A stretch of DNA of 64,000 nucleotides from Sphingosinicella ginsenosidimutans (GTDB lineage Bacteria > Pseudomonadota > Alphaproteobacteria > Sphingomonadales > Sphingomonadaceae): positions 620,001 through 684,000 of the forward strand of contig NZ_VOQQ01000001.1 in NCBI RefSeq assembly GCF_007995055.1, written 5' to 3'. A program made the translations under genes and the position numbers. Positions 9,005-18,900 of the stretch are shown here, in pieces; within the stretch, counting starts at the first letter, position 1; each line of letters opens with the position of its first letter. Under the pieces are notes generated by a model. The model saw nothing but the letters and a program-made list of their open reading frames with translations. It was not told the DNA's origin and did not search any database.

Positions 9005-9452
9005 TGGACCCCTCCTCCGCCGGCTCCGCGAGCGGCGCGTCGTTTTCGGCCGGATCGTGGGCATCGACGCCCGCTTCCTCGCCCTGCGCCTGGAACTGAA
9101 GCGCGAAATTGACCGCCGGATCATGAAAGCCGGTAATCGCCGAAAAGGGGATGAAGAGCCGGGCCGGCGCCTGGTTGAACGAGAGGCCGACCTCGAACCC
9201 GTCCTCGCGCACCTTCAGGTCCCAGAAGCGGTTCTGGATGACGATCGTCATCTCGTCCGGAAACCGCTCGACGAGGTGGCGGGGGATGTCGACGCCGGTC
9301 GCATGGGTCTTGAAGGTGATGTAGAAATGATGCTCGCCGGGCAGGTGCCCGGTCGCCTCGACCTCGCCGAGCACCCGGCCAACGACCGCGCGCAGGGCCT
9401 CCTGCACGATCTCGTCATAGGGAATCAGGCTGTCGGGCGTCTCGTCGCTCAT
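8970..9452 (-). CDS. sspB: SspB-type ClpXP adaptor protein
   Basis: SspB tethers ssrA-tagged proteins to the ClpXP protease. This 160-residue protein matches the alphaproteobacterial form: an N-terminal fold (PYDEIVQEALRAVVGRVL, then HHFYITFKTHATGVDIP), followed by a flexible acidic linker and the conserved C-terminal tail [10 protein letters not shown] that docks on ClpX. The start at 9452 gives MSDETPDSLI, the common N-terminus. Its 3' end overlaps the start of the exported protease gene. It is divergent from the HIT protein gene. Confidence 0.93.
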   Translation of the reverse strand: MSDETPDSLIPYDEIVQEALRAVVGRVLGEVEATGHLPGEHHFYITFKTHATGVDIPRHLVERFPDEMTIVIQNRFWDLKVREDGFEVGLSFNQAPARLFIPFSAITGFHDPAVNFALQFQAQGEEAGVDAHDPAENDAPLAEPAEEGSNVVSVDFKRKK

Positions 9453-9542
9453 TGGGGGACTCGTAACGCGGCGCGGGGAGGGGTCAAGCGCGTTGCGTCG
9501 TGCCGGCTGGCCGGCCTATCGCGCGATCGAGGAGGAGCCGCC

Positions 9543-9923
9543 ATGCCGATCGACGCCACGTTGCCCTATGACGACACCAACATCTTCGCCCGCATCCTCA
9601 AGGGAGAGATTCCGTGCCGGAAGGTCTATGAGGACGAATATGCCCTCGCCTTCCACGACATCGCCCCGCAGGCCCCCGTCCATATCCTCGTCATTCCCAG
9701 GGGCGCCTATGTCTCGTGGGACGATTTTTCGGCCCGGGCGGAGCCGGCGGAGATCGCCGGGTTCGTGCGCGCCGTCGGCAAGGTGGCGCGCGATCAGGGG
9801 CTGGTGGGCGATGGCTATCGCCTGCTCGCCAATGTCGGCCCCGCGGCCGGGCAGGAAGTGGCGCATCTCCACGTCCACATCTTCGGCGGGAGGCCGCTGG
9901 GGCCGATGCTGGCGTCCCGATGA
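9543..9923 (+). CDS. HIT family (HinT-like) nucleotide hydrolase
   Basis: This 126-residue protein has the histidine-triad motif HLHVHIFGG near the C-terminus, and the ARILKGEIPCRKVYED and LVIPRG segments typical of the HinT branch. These enzymes hydrolyse purine nucleoside phosphoramidates in the cytoplasm. The ATG at 9543 is preceded by GAGGAGG with ideal spacing, so earlier in-frame starts are unlikely. It lies divergent to sspB and upstream of an amino acid permease, with no obvious operon link. Confidence 0.92.
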   Translation: MPIDATLPYDDTNIFARILKGEIPCRKVYEDEYALAFHDIAPQAPVHILVIPRGAYVSWDDFSARAEPAEIAGFVRAVGKVARDQGLVGDGYRLLANVGPAAGQEVAHLHVHIFGGRPLGPMLASR

Positions 9924-10033
9924 GCGTCTTTCGCTCCACCGAATAGCGCTTGCGGCCCGCGATTTAGGGCTTACGTTCCGGCGCCCATGAGAAGGCCGCA
10001 AACGGCCGCGACCTGATTTTTGGGGGAAGACCA

Positions 10034-11578
10034 ATGCTTCTGGACCGCGTCAAACCACTGGACGCCATTCTGGCGACCGCCGAGAAAAAGGGCCTTCACC
10101 GCTCCCTCGGCGCGTTTCAGCTGACCCTGCTCGGCATCGGCGCGGTCATCGGCACCGGCATCTTCGTCCTGACGTCCGAAGCCGCGCAAAAGGCCGGGCC
10201 GGGCATGATGCTGTCCTTCGTGATCGCCGGCCTGGTCTGCGCGGTCGCGGCGCTGTGCTACTCCGAACTGGCCTCGATGGTGCCGGTGGCGGGAAGCGCC
10301 TACACCTATACCTATGCCGTGATGGGCGAGCTGCTCGCCTGGATGGTCGGCTGGGCGCTGATCCTCGAATATGCGGTCGGCGCAAGCGCGGTCGCCGTCG
10401 GCTGGTCGGGCTATTTCGTCGGCCTGCTCGACAATTCGCTCGGCATCCACATCCCGGCGGCGCTCGCCGCGGGGCCGAGCGCCGGCGGCGTCATCAACCT
10501 TCCAGCGGTGGTGATCTCCCTGCTCGTCACCGGGCTCTTGATTATCGGCACCACGGAAAGCGCGCGATTCAACGCGATCCTCGTCCTCATCAAGGTCACG
10601 GCGCTGACCGTCTTCGTCGCGGTCGCGATCCCGGTCATGAACAGCGAGCATTTCGAGCCGTTCATGCCGACGGGCATCACCGGCGTCGCCGGCGCGGCGG
10701 CGTCGATCTTCTTCGCCTATGTCGGCTTCGACGCGGTGTCGACCGCCGCGGAGGAAACCCGCAATCCGCAGCGCAACGTGCCGATCGGCCTGATCGGGTC
10801 GCTGCTGTTCTGCACCATCTTCTACCTCATCGTCGCCGCCGGCGCGATCGGTGCGACCGGCGATTCGAGCTTTGCCCAGCCGGTGCGCGACGCCGCCGGC
10901 GCGTTCCTCCAACCCGGCACGTCGGAGCTCACGGCGCGCTGCCAGGAGCTGGCCGGCATGGGCCATGAGCCGCTCGCCTGCTCGCGCGAGGCGCTGGCCC
11001 ATGTGCTCCGCTCGATCGGGTGGACCAAGCTCGGCAACCTGATCGGCCTCGCCGCCTTCCTGGCGCTGCCGTCCGTCGTGCTGATGATGATGTTCGGCCA
11101 GACCCGCATCTTCTTCGTCATGGCGCGCGACGGCCTGCTCCCGGAAAAGCTTGCCTCCGTGCATCCGAAGTTCAAGACGCCGCACATCGTGACGGCCTTC
11201 ACCGGGATCGTCGTGACCCTCGCCGCGGCGTTCCTTCCGGTCGGGCGGCTCGCCGATTACTCGAACTCCGGCACGCTCTTCGCCTTCGCCATGGTCGCTC
11301 TTGCGGTCCTCGTGCTGCGGCGGGCGGACCCGGGCCGGGCGCGGCCCTTCCGCACCCCGGCGGTGATGATCATCGCGCCGCTGGCGATCGCCGGCTGCCT
11401 GTACCTCTACGTCTCGCTGCCGTTGATCGCGATCCTCGTCCTTCCGGTCTGGGGGATCGTCGGGCTGCTGATCTATTTCGGTTACAGCCGCAGCCGCAGC
11501 CATGTCGGCCGCGGCATCGTCGACGTGCCGGAGACCGAGATCGCCGACATCGAGCCGCCGATCCCGGGCACCGAATAA
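10034..11578 (+). CDS. APC superfamily amino acid permease
   Basis: This is an inner-membrane amino acid transporter of 514 residues with about 12 hydrophobic segments. The first helix has the APC substrate-binding signature GIGAVIGTGIFVL. The long central loop between helices and the later ARDGLLPEKLASVHPKFKTPH stretch are typical of the cationic amino acid transporter (CAT) branch. A cytoplasmic N-terminus (MLLDRVKPLDAIL) precedes helix 1. GGGGGAAGACC lies upstream of the ATG. Substrate specificity cannot be read from the sequence. Confidence 0.9.
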   Translation: MLLDRVKPLDAILATAEKKGLHRSLGAFQLTLLGIGAVIGTGIFVLTSEAAQKAGPGMMLSFVIAGLVCAVAALCYSELASMVPVAGSAYTYTYAVMGELLAWMVGWALILEYAVGASAVAVGWSGYFVGLLDNSLGIHIPAALAAGPSAGGVINLPAVVISLLVTGLLIIGTTESARFNAILVLIKVTALTVFVAVAIPVMNSEHFEPFMPTGITGVAGAAASIFFAYVGFDAVSTAAEETRNPQRNVPIGLIGSLLFCTIFYLIVAAGAIGATGDSSFAQPVRDAAGAFLQPGTSELTARCQELAGMGHEPLACSREALAHVLRSIGWTKLGNLIGLAAFLALPSVVLMMMFGQTRIFFVMARDGLLPEKLASVHPKFKTPHIVTAFTGIVVTLAAAFLPVGRLADYSNSGTLFAFAMVALAVLVLRRADPGRARPFRTPAVMIIAPLAIAGCLYLYVSLPLIAILVLPVWGIVGLLIYFGYSRSRSHVGRGIVDVPETEIADIEPPIPGTE

Positions 11579-11669
11579 CAGGGCGGGCCGGCGGCGAGTG
11601 TCGCCGGCCCCCACCCCCCGCGCAACCGCAGAGTTGAAACGGGCGTTTCCATCCCGAGGAGACGCTCTC

Positions 11670-11819
11670 ATGGCCAGCGAACCGCCGATCGCACCCGATC
11701 CCCCGGCCCAACCGAGCCGGCCGGCCGAACCCGCCGCGCCGCCGCCGGAGGTGAGCCCGCCGGTGCCCGACGTCGACAAGCCGGATCCGCAGACCTATCC
11801 GCCGCCCAATACGGGCTGA
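11670..11819 (+). CDS. Small proline-rich protein, unknown function
   Basis: A 49-residue ORF starting at 11670 (MASEPPIAPD) is preceded by GAGGAG at good spacing and ends with TGA at 11819. About a third of its residues are proline, with many Glu and Ala and no hydrophobic segment, so it is probably soluble and disordered. It sits between the permease and the converging adenosine kinase gene. The ribosome site and codon use support a real gene; I do not recognise the family. Confidence 0.6.
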   Translation: MASEPPIAPDPPAQPSRPAEPAAPPPEVSPPVPDVDKPDPQTYPPPNTG

Positions 11820-11828
11820 GCGGCTGCC

Positions 11829-12824
11829 CTACCCAAGCCGGGCCGCGACCAGCGCCTTGAGGTCCGCCTCCGGGCGGGCGCCGTAATGGGAGATCACCTC
11901 CGCGGCCGCGATCGCGCCGACGCGCAGGCTCTCCTCGAGGCTGCGGCCCTGCGCCTGACCGGCGAGGAAGCCGGCGGCGAACAGGTCGCCCGCGCCGGTC
12001 GTGTCGACCACTCTCTCCACCGGCTCGGCCGCGACCGTTGCGCGCTCGCCGCGCTGCACGGCGATCGCGCCCTGCTCCGAACGGGTGACGACCAGGGTTT
12101 CGACCTTGTCCTGCACCGCCGCGATCGCCGCGTCGCAATCGTCGCGCCCGGCGAGCATCCTGATCTCCGCCTCGTTGGCGAAGAGCGTGTCGATCCTGCC
12201 GGCGTCGATCAGCGCGTTGAAGCCGTCACGGTGGCGATCGATGCAGAAGGTGTCGGACAGCGTGAAGGCGACCTTGCGGCCGGCGGCGCGGGCGATGTCG
12301 ATCGCGCGGGACATCGCCGCGCGCGGCACCTCCGGATCCCACAGATAGCCTTCGAGATAGAGCGTCGCCGCGCTTTCGATCTGCGCGGCATCGAGCGCTT
12401 CGGGCGGAAGCAGCTGGGCGGCGCCGAGGAAAGTGTTCATCGTGCGGTGCGCGTCGGGCGTCACCAGCACCATCGATCGGGCGGTCGGCTGGCCGAGATC
12501 GGCGGCCGGGGTGACGAACTCGACGCCCGTCGCGGTGAGATCGTGGCGGTAGAACTCCCCCAGCTGATCCGGCGCCACCTGCCCGATGAAGCCCGCGCGC
12601 GCCCCCAGCGCCGCGACACCCGCCGCCGTATTCCCCGCCGAACCACCGGAAACCTCGCGCGCCGGCCCCATATGATCGTAGAGCCGCGTCGCCTCCTCGG
12701 CATCGATCAGGCGCATCATCCCCTTGGTCAGCCCCTCGCGCGCCAGGAAGGCGTCGTCGCAATCGGCGATGATGTCGACGATCGCATTGCCGATGCAAAG
12801 CACGTCGAGGCGGGTCTCGGGCAT
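11829..12824 (-). CDS. PfkB-family kinase, probable adenosine kinase
   Basis: This 331-residue carbohydrate/nucleoside kinase has both PfkB signatures: GGSAGNTAAGVAALGA near residue 60 and the catalytic DTTGAGDLFAAGFLAG near residue 275, with the aspartate as base. The N-terminus (LDVLCIGNAIVDIIAD) and the conserved MNTFLGAAQLL segment agree with bacterial adenosine kinases of alphaproteobacteria, which phosphorylate adenosine to AMP for salvage. Another PfkB substrate cannot be ruled out. The gene is divergent from lnt. Confidence 0.85.
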   Translation of the reverse strand: MPETRLDVLCIGNAIVDIIADCDDAFLAREGLTKGMMRLIDAEEATRLYDHMGPAREVSGGSAGNTAAGVAALGARAGFIGQVAPDQLGEFYRHDLTATGVEFVTPAADLGQPTARSMVLVTPDAHRTMNTFLGAAQLLPPEALDAAQIESAATLYLEGYLWDPEVPRAAMSRAIDIARAAGRKVAFTLSDTFCIDRHRDGFNALIDAGRIDTLFANEAEIRMLAGRDDCDAAIAAVQDKVETLVVTRSEQGAIAVQRGERATVAAEPVERVVDTTGAGDLFAAGFLAGQAQGRSLEESLRVGAIAAAEVISHYGARPEADLKALVAARLG

Positions 12825-12930
12825 GAAGGCGCTCCTTGAGGGAAAAGTGCGGCGGCCCTAGCCGGGCGCGGGCGGACGGGTCAACGGCGGCATTGACGCC
12901 CGCCGGCGAGGCTTCGCATATCGGCGGCGG

Positions 12931-14457
12931 ATGAAATTCCTCGGATTCGCCTTCCTCGCCGGCCTGGTGAGCGCGCTCGGCTTCCAGCCGGTGGGCTGGT
13001 GGCCGCTGAGCGTCCTTGCCGTCGCGGCGCTGATCGAGCTGGTGCGGCGCGCGCCGAGCCAGCGGGCCGCCCTGGCGCGCGGCTGGGGGTTCGGCATGGG
13101 CCATTTCACGCTCGGCCTCAACTGGATCGCGACCGCCTTCACCTATCAGGCGGCGATGCCGGCCTGGCTCGGCTGGGTCGCCGTGGTCCTGCTCTCGCTC
13201 TACCTCGCCATCTATCCGGCGCTGGCGGCCGGCCTGGCGTGGCGGACCGGCCGGAAGCGGCCGCTTTCGTTCGTCCTCGCCTTCGCCGCCGCCTGGATCG
13301 CGACCGAATGGCTGCGCGCGACGATGTTCACCGGATTCGCGTGGAACCCGCTCGGCGTCGTGCTGGTGCCGACCGGCCTGTCCTGGCTGGCGCCGTGGAT
13401 CGGGACCTACGGCCTGTCGGGCATCGCCGCCCTGCTCGCCGGCGCGTTGGCGCTGGCGCTGCGGGCGGAGGGCCGGCGTCACGCGGCGATCCTCGTCCTT
13501 GTCCTGATCGGCGCCGGGACGCTCGGCTGGGCGTGCCGTTCGCCGACGCCGGCGCGCGAAGGGCCGCAGCTTCGGATCGTCCAGCCGAATATCGGCCAGC
13601 AGGACAAATGGAGCCCGGGGTTCGAGGCGCGGGGGCTCGCGCGGCTGGGGGCCCTGTCCCGCGCCGCGCCGGGCGGCGACGCCCCGCGCCTGCTGATCTG
13701 GCCGGAAGCGGCCGTGACCGAACCGTTGCAGGACGAGCGGCTGCTGAGCCCGGCCGCGCAGGGCCAGCTCGCGATGACCCGGGCGGTCGTCGGGCGGATG
13801 ATGACGTCGCGCGACCTGCTCCTCACCGGCGGCATCACCTTCGAGTCGTCGGACCGGCTGCGGGCCACCGGCGCGACCAACTCGATCTTCGCCCTGACGC
13901 CGGACATGCGGATCCTCGCCCGGTACGACAAGGCGCACCTCGTCCCCTATGGCGAATATCTCCCGATGCGGCCGATCCTTTCGGCGATCGGCCTGTCGCG
14001 GCTCGCGCCCGGCGATCTCGATTTCACGCCGGGACCGGGCCCTCGCACGGCGACGCTGCCGCTTGCGGGGAGGGTCGGCTTCCAGCTGTGCTACGAGATC
14101 ATCTTTTCCGGCAATGTCGTCGATCGCGCGAACCGGCCGGACTGGATCTTCAATCCCTCGAACGACGCCTGGTTCGGCGGCTGGGGACCGCCGCAGCATC
14201 TCGCCCAGGCGCGCCTCAGGGCGCTCGAGGAAGGCCTGCCGATCGTCCGCGCGACGCCGACCGGCATCTCGGCCGTCATCGACGCGGATGGGCGGATCGT
14301 GAAGAGCCTGCCGCTCGGCGCTGCCGGAGTGATCGATGCGCGGCTGCCCGCGGCGCATGCCGCGACCTTGTTCGCGCGGCTCGGCAACATCCTCCCGCTT
14401 GCCTTCGCCTTTTGCCTCGCGCTGGGGGCGATTGCGGTCCGGCGCAAGGCGCGCTAG
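12931..14457 (+). CDS. lnt: Apolipoprotein N-acyltransferase
   Basis: Lnt adds the third acyl chain to the N-terminal cysteine of lipoproteins in the inner membrane. The 508-residue protein has about six N-terminal transmembrane helices, then a periplasmic nitrilase-fold domain. The Glu-Lys-Cys triad is visible: LIWPEAAVTE (near residue 258), YDKAHLVPYGEYLP (near 334) and GFQLCYEIIF (near 388). A final C-terminal helix (LPLAFAFCLALGAIAV) is present. It lies 69 nt upstream of metK on the same strand; the operator-like palindrome between them suggests metK has its own promoter. Confidence 0.96.
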   Translation: MKFLGFAFLAGLVSALGFQPVGWWPLSVLAVAALIELVRRAPSQRAALARGWGFGMGHFTLGLNWIATAFTYQAAMPAWLGWVAVVLLSLYLAIYPALAAGLAWRTGRKRPLSFVLAFAAAWIATEWLRATMFTGFAWNPLGVVLVPTGLSWLAPWIGTYGLSGIAALLAGALALALRAEGRRHAAILVLVLIGAGTLGWACRSPTPAREGPQLRIVQPNIGQQDKWSPGFEARGLARLGALSRAAPGGDAPRLLIWPEAAVTEPLQDERLLSPAAQGQLAMTRAVVGRMMTSRDLLLTGGITFESSDRLRATGATNSIFALTPDMRILARYDKAHLVPYGEYLPMRPILSAIGLSRLAPGDLDFTPGPGPRTATLPLAGRVGFQLCYEIIFSGNVVDRANRPDWIFNPSNDAWFGGWGPPQHLAQARLRALEEGLPIVRATPTGISAVIDADGRIVKSLPLGAAGVIDARLPAAHAATLFARLGNILPLAFAFCLALGAIAVRRKAR

Positions 14458-14470
14458 GGAGCGGCACCGC

Positions 14471-14490
14471 ACATAAACATATCTTTATAT
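14471..14490 (+). promoter_or_regulatory. Palindromic operator candidate upstream of metK
   Basis: A near-perfect 16-bp dyad, ATAAACATATCTTTAT (14473-14488), lies about 40 bases before metK in otherwise GC-rich DNA; only the C/C pair breaks the symmetry. Methionine-cycle genes of proteobacteria are often controlled by an ArsR-family regulator (SahR type) or by SAM riboswitches. I recall AT-rich ATAAAGATATCTTTAT-like sites from the former, but the consensus is from memory. I see no SAM riboswitch fold here. Confidence 0.5.
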
Positions 14491-14526
14491 CCCCAAATCC
14501 TTGGAAACCAGGAACGAACCCGCCCG

Positions 14527-15747
<1,221 letters not shown>

Positions 15748-15762
15748 GCTGATCCGCCGAGC

Positions 15763-15785
15763 CGGCGGCGCATCGCGCGCCGCCG
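15763..15785. other. GC hairpin after metK
   Basis: A perfect 9-bp stem (CGGCGGCGC / GCGCCGCCG, loop ATCGC) lies 16 nt after the metK stop. There is no T-tract, so its role as a terminator is uncertain; it may stall RNA polymerase or protect the metK transcript end. Confidence 0.45.
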
Positions 15786-15830
15786 CGCCGACGGGTGGCC
15801 GCGATCCGGGCCGCGCCCTATAGGGCCGCC

Positions 15831-17270
15831 ATGGACAACGCGAATCTGTGGGCCTTGATCGAAGCGGCCGCGGCAATGGCGGGCGATCGGCCGGCCTTCG
15901 TCGAAAGCGGCGAAGTCCGGCTGCGCTACGACCAGCTCGACGCCGCCGTCGGCGGCTGGGCGCGGGCGCTGACGGAACGGGGGGCGAGGCCCGGCGACCG
16001 GATCGTCGTCCAGACGGAAAAATCGATCGATAATGCGCTGCTCTATCTGGCGAGCCTGCGCGCCGGCCTGATCTACGTGCCACTCAACACGGCCTATACG
16101 GCCGCGGAGCTCGGCTATTTCATCGGCGACGCCGAACCGGCTCTGGTCGTCGCGCCGGGCCATGCGAGCCTCGCGGAGCTCGCCGCCGAAGCCGCGCCGG
16201 GCGCATTCGCGACGGTCGCGCGCGGCCCGGACGATCTTGCCGCGATACTCTACACGTCGGGGACGACCGGCCGCTCCAAGGGCGCGATGCTCTCGCACGA
16301 CAATCTCTCGTCCAATGCCCTGGTGCTCAAGGACTATTGGCGCTGGCAGGCGGGCGACGTGCTGATCCACGCTTTGCCCATCTATCATGTCCACGGCCTG
16401 TTCGTTGCGCTGCACGGTGCGCTGCTCAACGGTTCGACCATGATCTGGCACAAGGTCTTCGACGCCGACGCGGTGATCGACGACCTGCCGAGCGCCACCA
16501 TCCTGATGGGCGTGCCGACCTTCTACGTCCGCCTTGCCGCCCACCCGCGCCTCACCCGCGAGGCGGCGGCGACCATGCGGCTGTTCGTCTCCGGATCGGC
16601 GCCGCTCCTTGAATCGACCTTCGTCGATTTCGAGGCGAAGACCGGCCACCGCATCCTCGAACGCTATGGGATGACGGAGGCGGGGATGATCTGTTCCAAC
16701 CCCTATGACGGCGATCGCGTCCCGGGGACGGTGGGCTTCCCCCTGCCCGGCGTTTCGGCGCGGGTCTGCGACGAGACGGGGCGCGAGCTGCCGCGGGGCG
16801 AGCCGGGCGTGCTCGAAATCAAGGGGCCGAACCTGTTCAAAGGCTATTGGCGCAACCCGGACAAGACCGCCGAGGAGATGCGCGGCGACGGCCATTTCAT
16901 CACCGGCGACATCGCGACCATGGCCGAAGACGGCCGCGTCGCCATCGTCGGGCGCGCCAAGGACCTCATCATCGCCGGCGGGCTCAACATCTATCCCAAG
17001 GAGATCGAGCTCGCGATCGACGCGGTGCCGGGCGTCGGCGAGAGCGCGGTGATCGGCGTGCCCCATGCGGATCTTGGCGAAGCCGTCGTCGCGGTGGTGG
17101 TGCGCGGCGATCCGACGCTCGACGAGGCGGCGGTGCTCGCCGGCATTGCGAGCCTTGCCCGCTTCAAGCAGCCGCGCCGGATCATCTTCGCCGAGACGCT
17201 GCCGCGCAACGCGATGGGCAAGGTCCAGAAGGCCGCGCTGCGCGAGACCTATCGGGCCTTATTCACCTAG
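15831..17270 (+). CDS. matB: Acyl-CoA synthetase, probable malonyl-CoA synthetase
   Basis: This 479-residue AMP-forming ligase has the ANL motifs LYTSGTTGRSKGAM (ATP loop), YGMTEAGM, GHFITGDIA, GRAKDLIIAGGLNIYPKEIE and the C-terminal lysine in NAMGKVQK. HALPIYHVHGLFVALHGALL is the form I associate with malonyl-CoA synthetase (MatB), which charges malonate with CoA. I chose the ATG at 15831 (MDNANLWALI); the frame opens 12 codons earlier without homology. No malonate transporter or decarboxylase is adjacent, so another short dicarboxylate or short-chain acid is possible. Confidence 0.75.
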   Translation: MDNANLWALIEAAAAMAGDRPAFVESGEVRLRYDQLDAAVGGWARALTERGARPGDRIVVQTEKSIDNALLYLASLRAGLIYVPLNTAYTAAELGYFIGDAEPALVVAPGHASLAELAAEAAPGAFATVARGPDDLAAILYTSGTTGRSKGAMLSHDNLSSNALVLKDYWRWQAGDVLIHALPIYHVHGLFVALHGALLNGSTMIWHKVFDADAVIDDLPSATILMGVPTFYVRLAAHPRLTREAAATMRLFVSGSAPLLESTFVDFEAKTGHRILERYGMTEAGMICSNPYDGDRVPGTVGFPLPGVSARVCDETGRELPRGEPGVLEIKGPNLFKGYWRNPDKTAEEMRGDGHFITGDIATMAEDGRVAIVGRAKDLIIAGGLNIYPKEIELAIDAVPGVGESAVIGVPHADLGEAVVAVVVRGDPTLDEAAVLAGIASLARFKQPRRIIFAETLPRNAMGKVQKAALRETYRALFT

Positions 17271-17308
17271 GCTGGCCGCGCGCAGCAGACGCGTCCCAAG
17301 GGGACCTG

Positions 17309-17890
17309 TCAGGCGTGGCGACCCCAAAGCTGGGCGACCCGGGCGTCGCGGCCGCAGCCGGTGCGGTAGAGGTGGTAGCGCACCGGGTTCCTGCGCGCAT
17401 AATCCTGGTGATACGCCTCCGCCGGGTAGAAGCCGTTGATCGGCCGTACCTCGGTGGCAATCGGTGCGTGAAGCACCTGCCCGGCGCGCGCGCGGACCGC
17501 GAGCGCGATCCGCCGCTCCTCGGGAGTGCGGACGAACACGGCGGTATGATATTCGGGTCCACGGTCGCAGAACTGGCCGCCCGCATCGGTCGGGTCCATC
17601 GTGTGGAAGAAGCGGTCGACGAGCCGGGCATAGCTGATCCGCGCCGGATCATAGACCACGCGCACCGTTTCCAGATGGCCGGTATTGCCCGCCGACACCT
17701 GCTCGTAGGTCGGGTTGCGGACATGGCCGCCGGCATAGCCGGACGTCGTCGAGATCACGCCCGGCACGCGATCCATGTCGGTCTCGTTCGACCAGAAGCA
17801 GCCACCGGCGAAATAGGCGACCGCAGTGCGCGGCGCCGCGCCGACGAGGGCGAGCGCGGCGAGCGGCAGCAGCAGAAATCCATTACGCAT
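17309..17890 (-). CDS. msrA: Exported peptide methionine-S-sulfoxide reductase
   Basis: MsrA repairs the S form of methionine sulfoxide. The 193-residue protein has the catalytic cysteine in YFAGGCFWSNETDMDRV, the YAGGHVRNPTYEQVSAGNTGH stretch (only partly quoted), and YHQDYARRNP near the C-terminus. An N-terminal signal peptide (FLLLPLAALALVGAAP) predicts a periplasmic enzyme. It lies 3 nt downstream of msrB on the same strand, so the two should be co-transcribed and act on exported proteins together. Confidence 0.93.
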   Translation of the reverse strand: MRNGFLLLPLAALALVGAAPRTAVAYFAGGCFWSNETDMDRVPGVISTTSGYAGGHVRNPTYEQVSAGNTGHLETVRVVYDPARISYARLVDRFFHTMDPTDAGGQFCDRGPEYHTAVFVRTPEERRIALAVRARAGQVLHAPIATEVRPINGFYPAEAYHQDYARRNPVRYHLYRTGCGRDARVAQLWGRHA

Positions 17891-17893
17891 CGT

Positions 17894-18391
17894 TCAACCC
17901 CTTTGCGGCGTGAAGCGGAGCGCGAGGCCGTCGATGCACCATCTCTTGTGGGTGGGGGCCGGCCCGTCGTCGAAGACATGGCCGAGATGGCCGCCGCAGC
18001 GCCGGCAATGGACCTCCGTGCGGACCATGAAGAGGGAGGTGTCGCGGCTGAGCGCGACATTGTCCGCGAGCGCGCGGGTGAAGCTGGGCCAGCCGGTGCC
18101 GCTGTCGAACTTGTCCGCCGAGCGGAAGACGGGCGCGCCGCAGCCGGCGCAGGAGAAGATGCCGGCGCGATGCTCGTTCAGCAGCGGGCTGGAAAAGGGC
18201 GGCTCGGTCCCCTGCTCGCGAAGGATATGGTAGCGTGCGGCGCCGAGCCGTGCGCGCCATTGCTGCGGCGTGAAGCTCACCGGATAGGCCGCGGCCGGGC
18301 TTTCCGTCCCGCCGCCGCCCAGGCCCAGGAAAGCGCCGAGCCCCGCAAGGCCGACGCCGCCGAGAAACGCACGTTTGCTGATCATCGTCAT
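17894..18391 (-). CDS. msrB: Exported peptide methionine-R-sulfoxide reductase
   Basis: MsrB reduces the R form of methionine sulfoxide. The 165-residue protein has zinc-binding pairs CAGC and CRRC, the conserved KFDSGTGWPSF, HLGHVFDDGP, and the catalytic cysteine in KRWCIDG. The N-terminus (ISKRAFLGGVGLAGLGAFLG) is a Tat-like signal with a KR pair in place of RR, so export could be by Tat or Sec. Two in-frame ATGs (18391, 18385) are equally good starts. It precedes msrA in a two-gene operon. Confidence 0.93.
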   Translation of the reverse strand: MTMISKRAFLGGVGLAGLGAFLGLGGGGTESPAAAYPVSFTPQQWRARLGAARYHILREQGTEPPFSSPLLNEHRAGIFSCAGCGAPVFRSADKFDSGTGWPSFTRALADNVALSRDTSLFMVRTEVHCRRCGGHLGHVFDDGPAPTHKRWCIDGLALRFTPQRG

Positions 18392-18492
18392 CGGGCGATC
18401 CCTTTCCGCCCGATCGCGGCCGCGGCCGCGGATCGGACGCTTTCATCCACGCAAGATAGACGCTTGCGTCATCCACTTCTACGAAGCAGCGG

Positions 18493-18900
18493 ATGGAAAA
18501 GTTACCGCCCTATGCGCAATTTCTCGGCCTCACCGTCACGCGCGGCGCGGACGGCGCACTGGTCTTCGCCATGCCGTTCGGCGACGCCGTGGTCGGCCGC
18601 CCAGGCTATCTCCACGGCGGCGCGATTGCCGGCCTGCTCGAAATCGCCGCCTTCGGCACGCTGCGCGACGCGCTCGGCGAGGAGAGCGGGATCACGATCA
18701 AGCCGATCAACGTCACCACCAGCTTCATGCGCGGCGGCGTCCCGCACGAGACCTTCGCGAGCGCGACCGTCACCCGCCTCGGCGCGCGGGTCGCCAATGT
18801 CGAGGCGCACGCCTGGCAGAAGGACCGCGCGCGCCCGATCGCCGCGGCGCAGATGAACCTGCTGATCAGGCGAGGCGGAGAGCCGCGCCGCCCCGCCTAA
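18493..18900 (+). CDS. PaaI-family hotdog thioesterase
   Basis: This 135-residue protein has the hotdog-fold thioesterase pattern: GRPGYLHGGAIAGLLEIAA holds the HGG segment of the PaaI group, followed by KPINVTTSFMRG and a C-terminal strand. Such enzymes hydrolyse acyl- or aryl-CoA thioesters. It converges on the adjacent acyl-CoA dehydrogenase gene (stop codons overlap by 4 bases). It opens the region of acyl-CoA genes, which fits the assignment, but its substrate is unknown. Confidence 0.83.
   Translation: MEKLPPYAQFLGLTVTRGADGALVFAMPFGDAVVGRPGYLHGGAIAGLLEIAAFGTLRDALGEESGITIKPINVTTSFMRGGVPHETFASATVTRLGARVANVEAHAWQKDRARPIAAAQMNLLIRRGGEPRRPA

Noticed and set aside
9971..11779. 602-codon minus-strand ORF over the APC permease
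   Set aside because: Asp/Arg-rich shadow frame; the plus strand encodes a 12-helix permease with the APC signature.
12226..14472. 748-codon minus-strand ORF over lnt
   Set aside because: Charged low-complexity shadow; the plus-strand Lnt has all catalytic motifs.
14458..14526. SAM riboswitch upstream of metK
   Set aside because: The 69-base gap is too short for most SAM riboswitch classes and shows a DNA palindrome, not the conserved riboswitch core.
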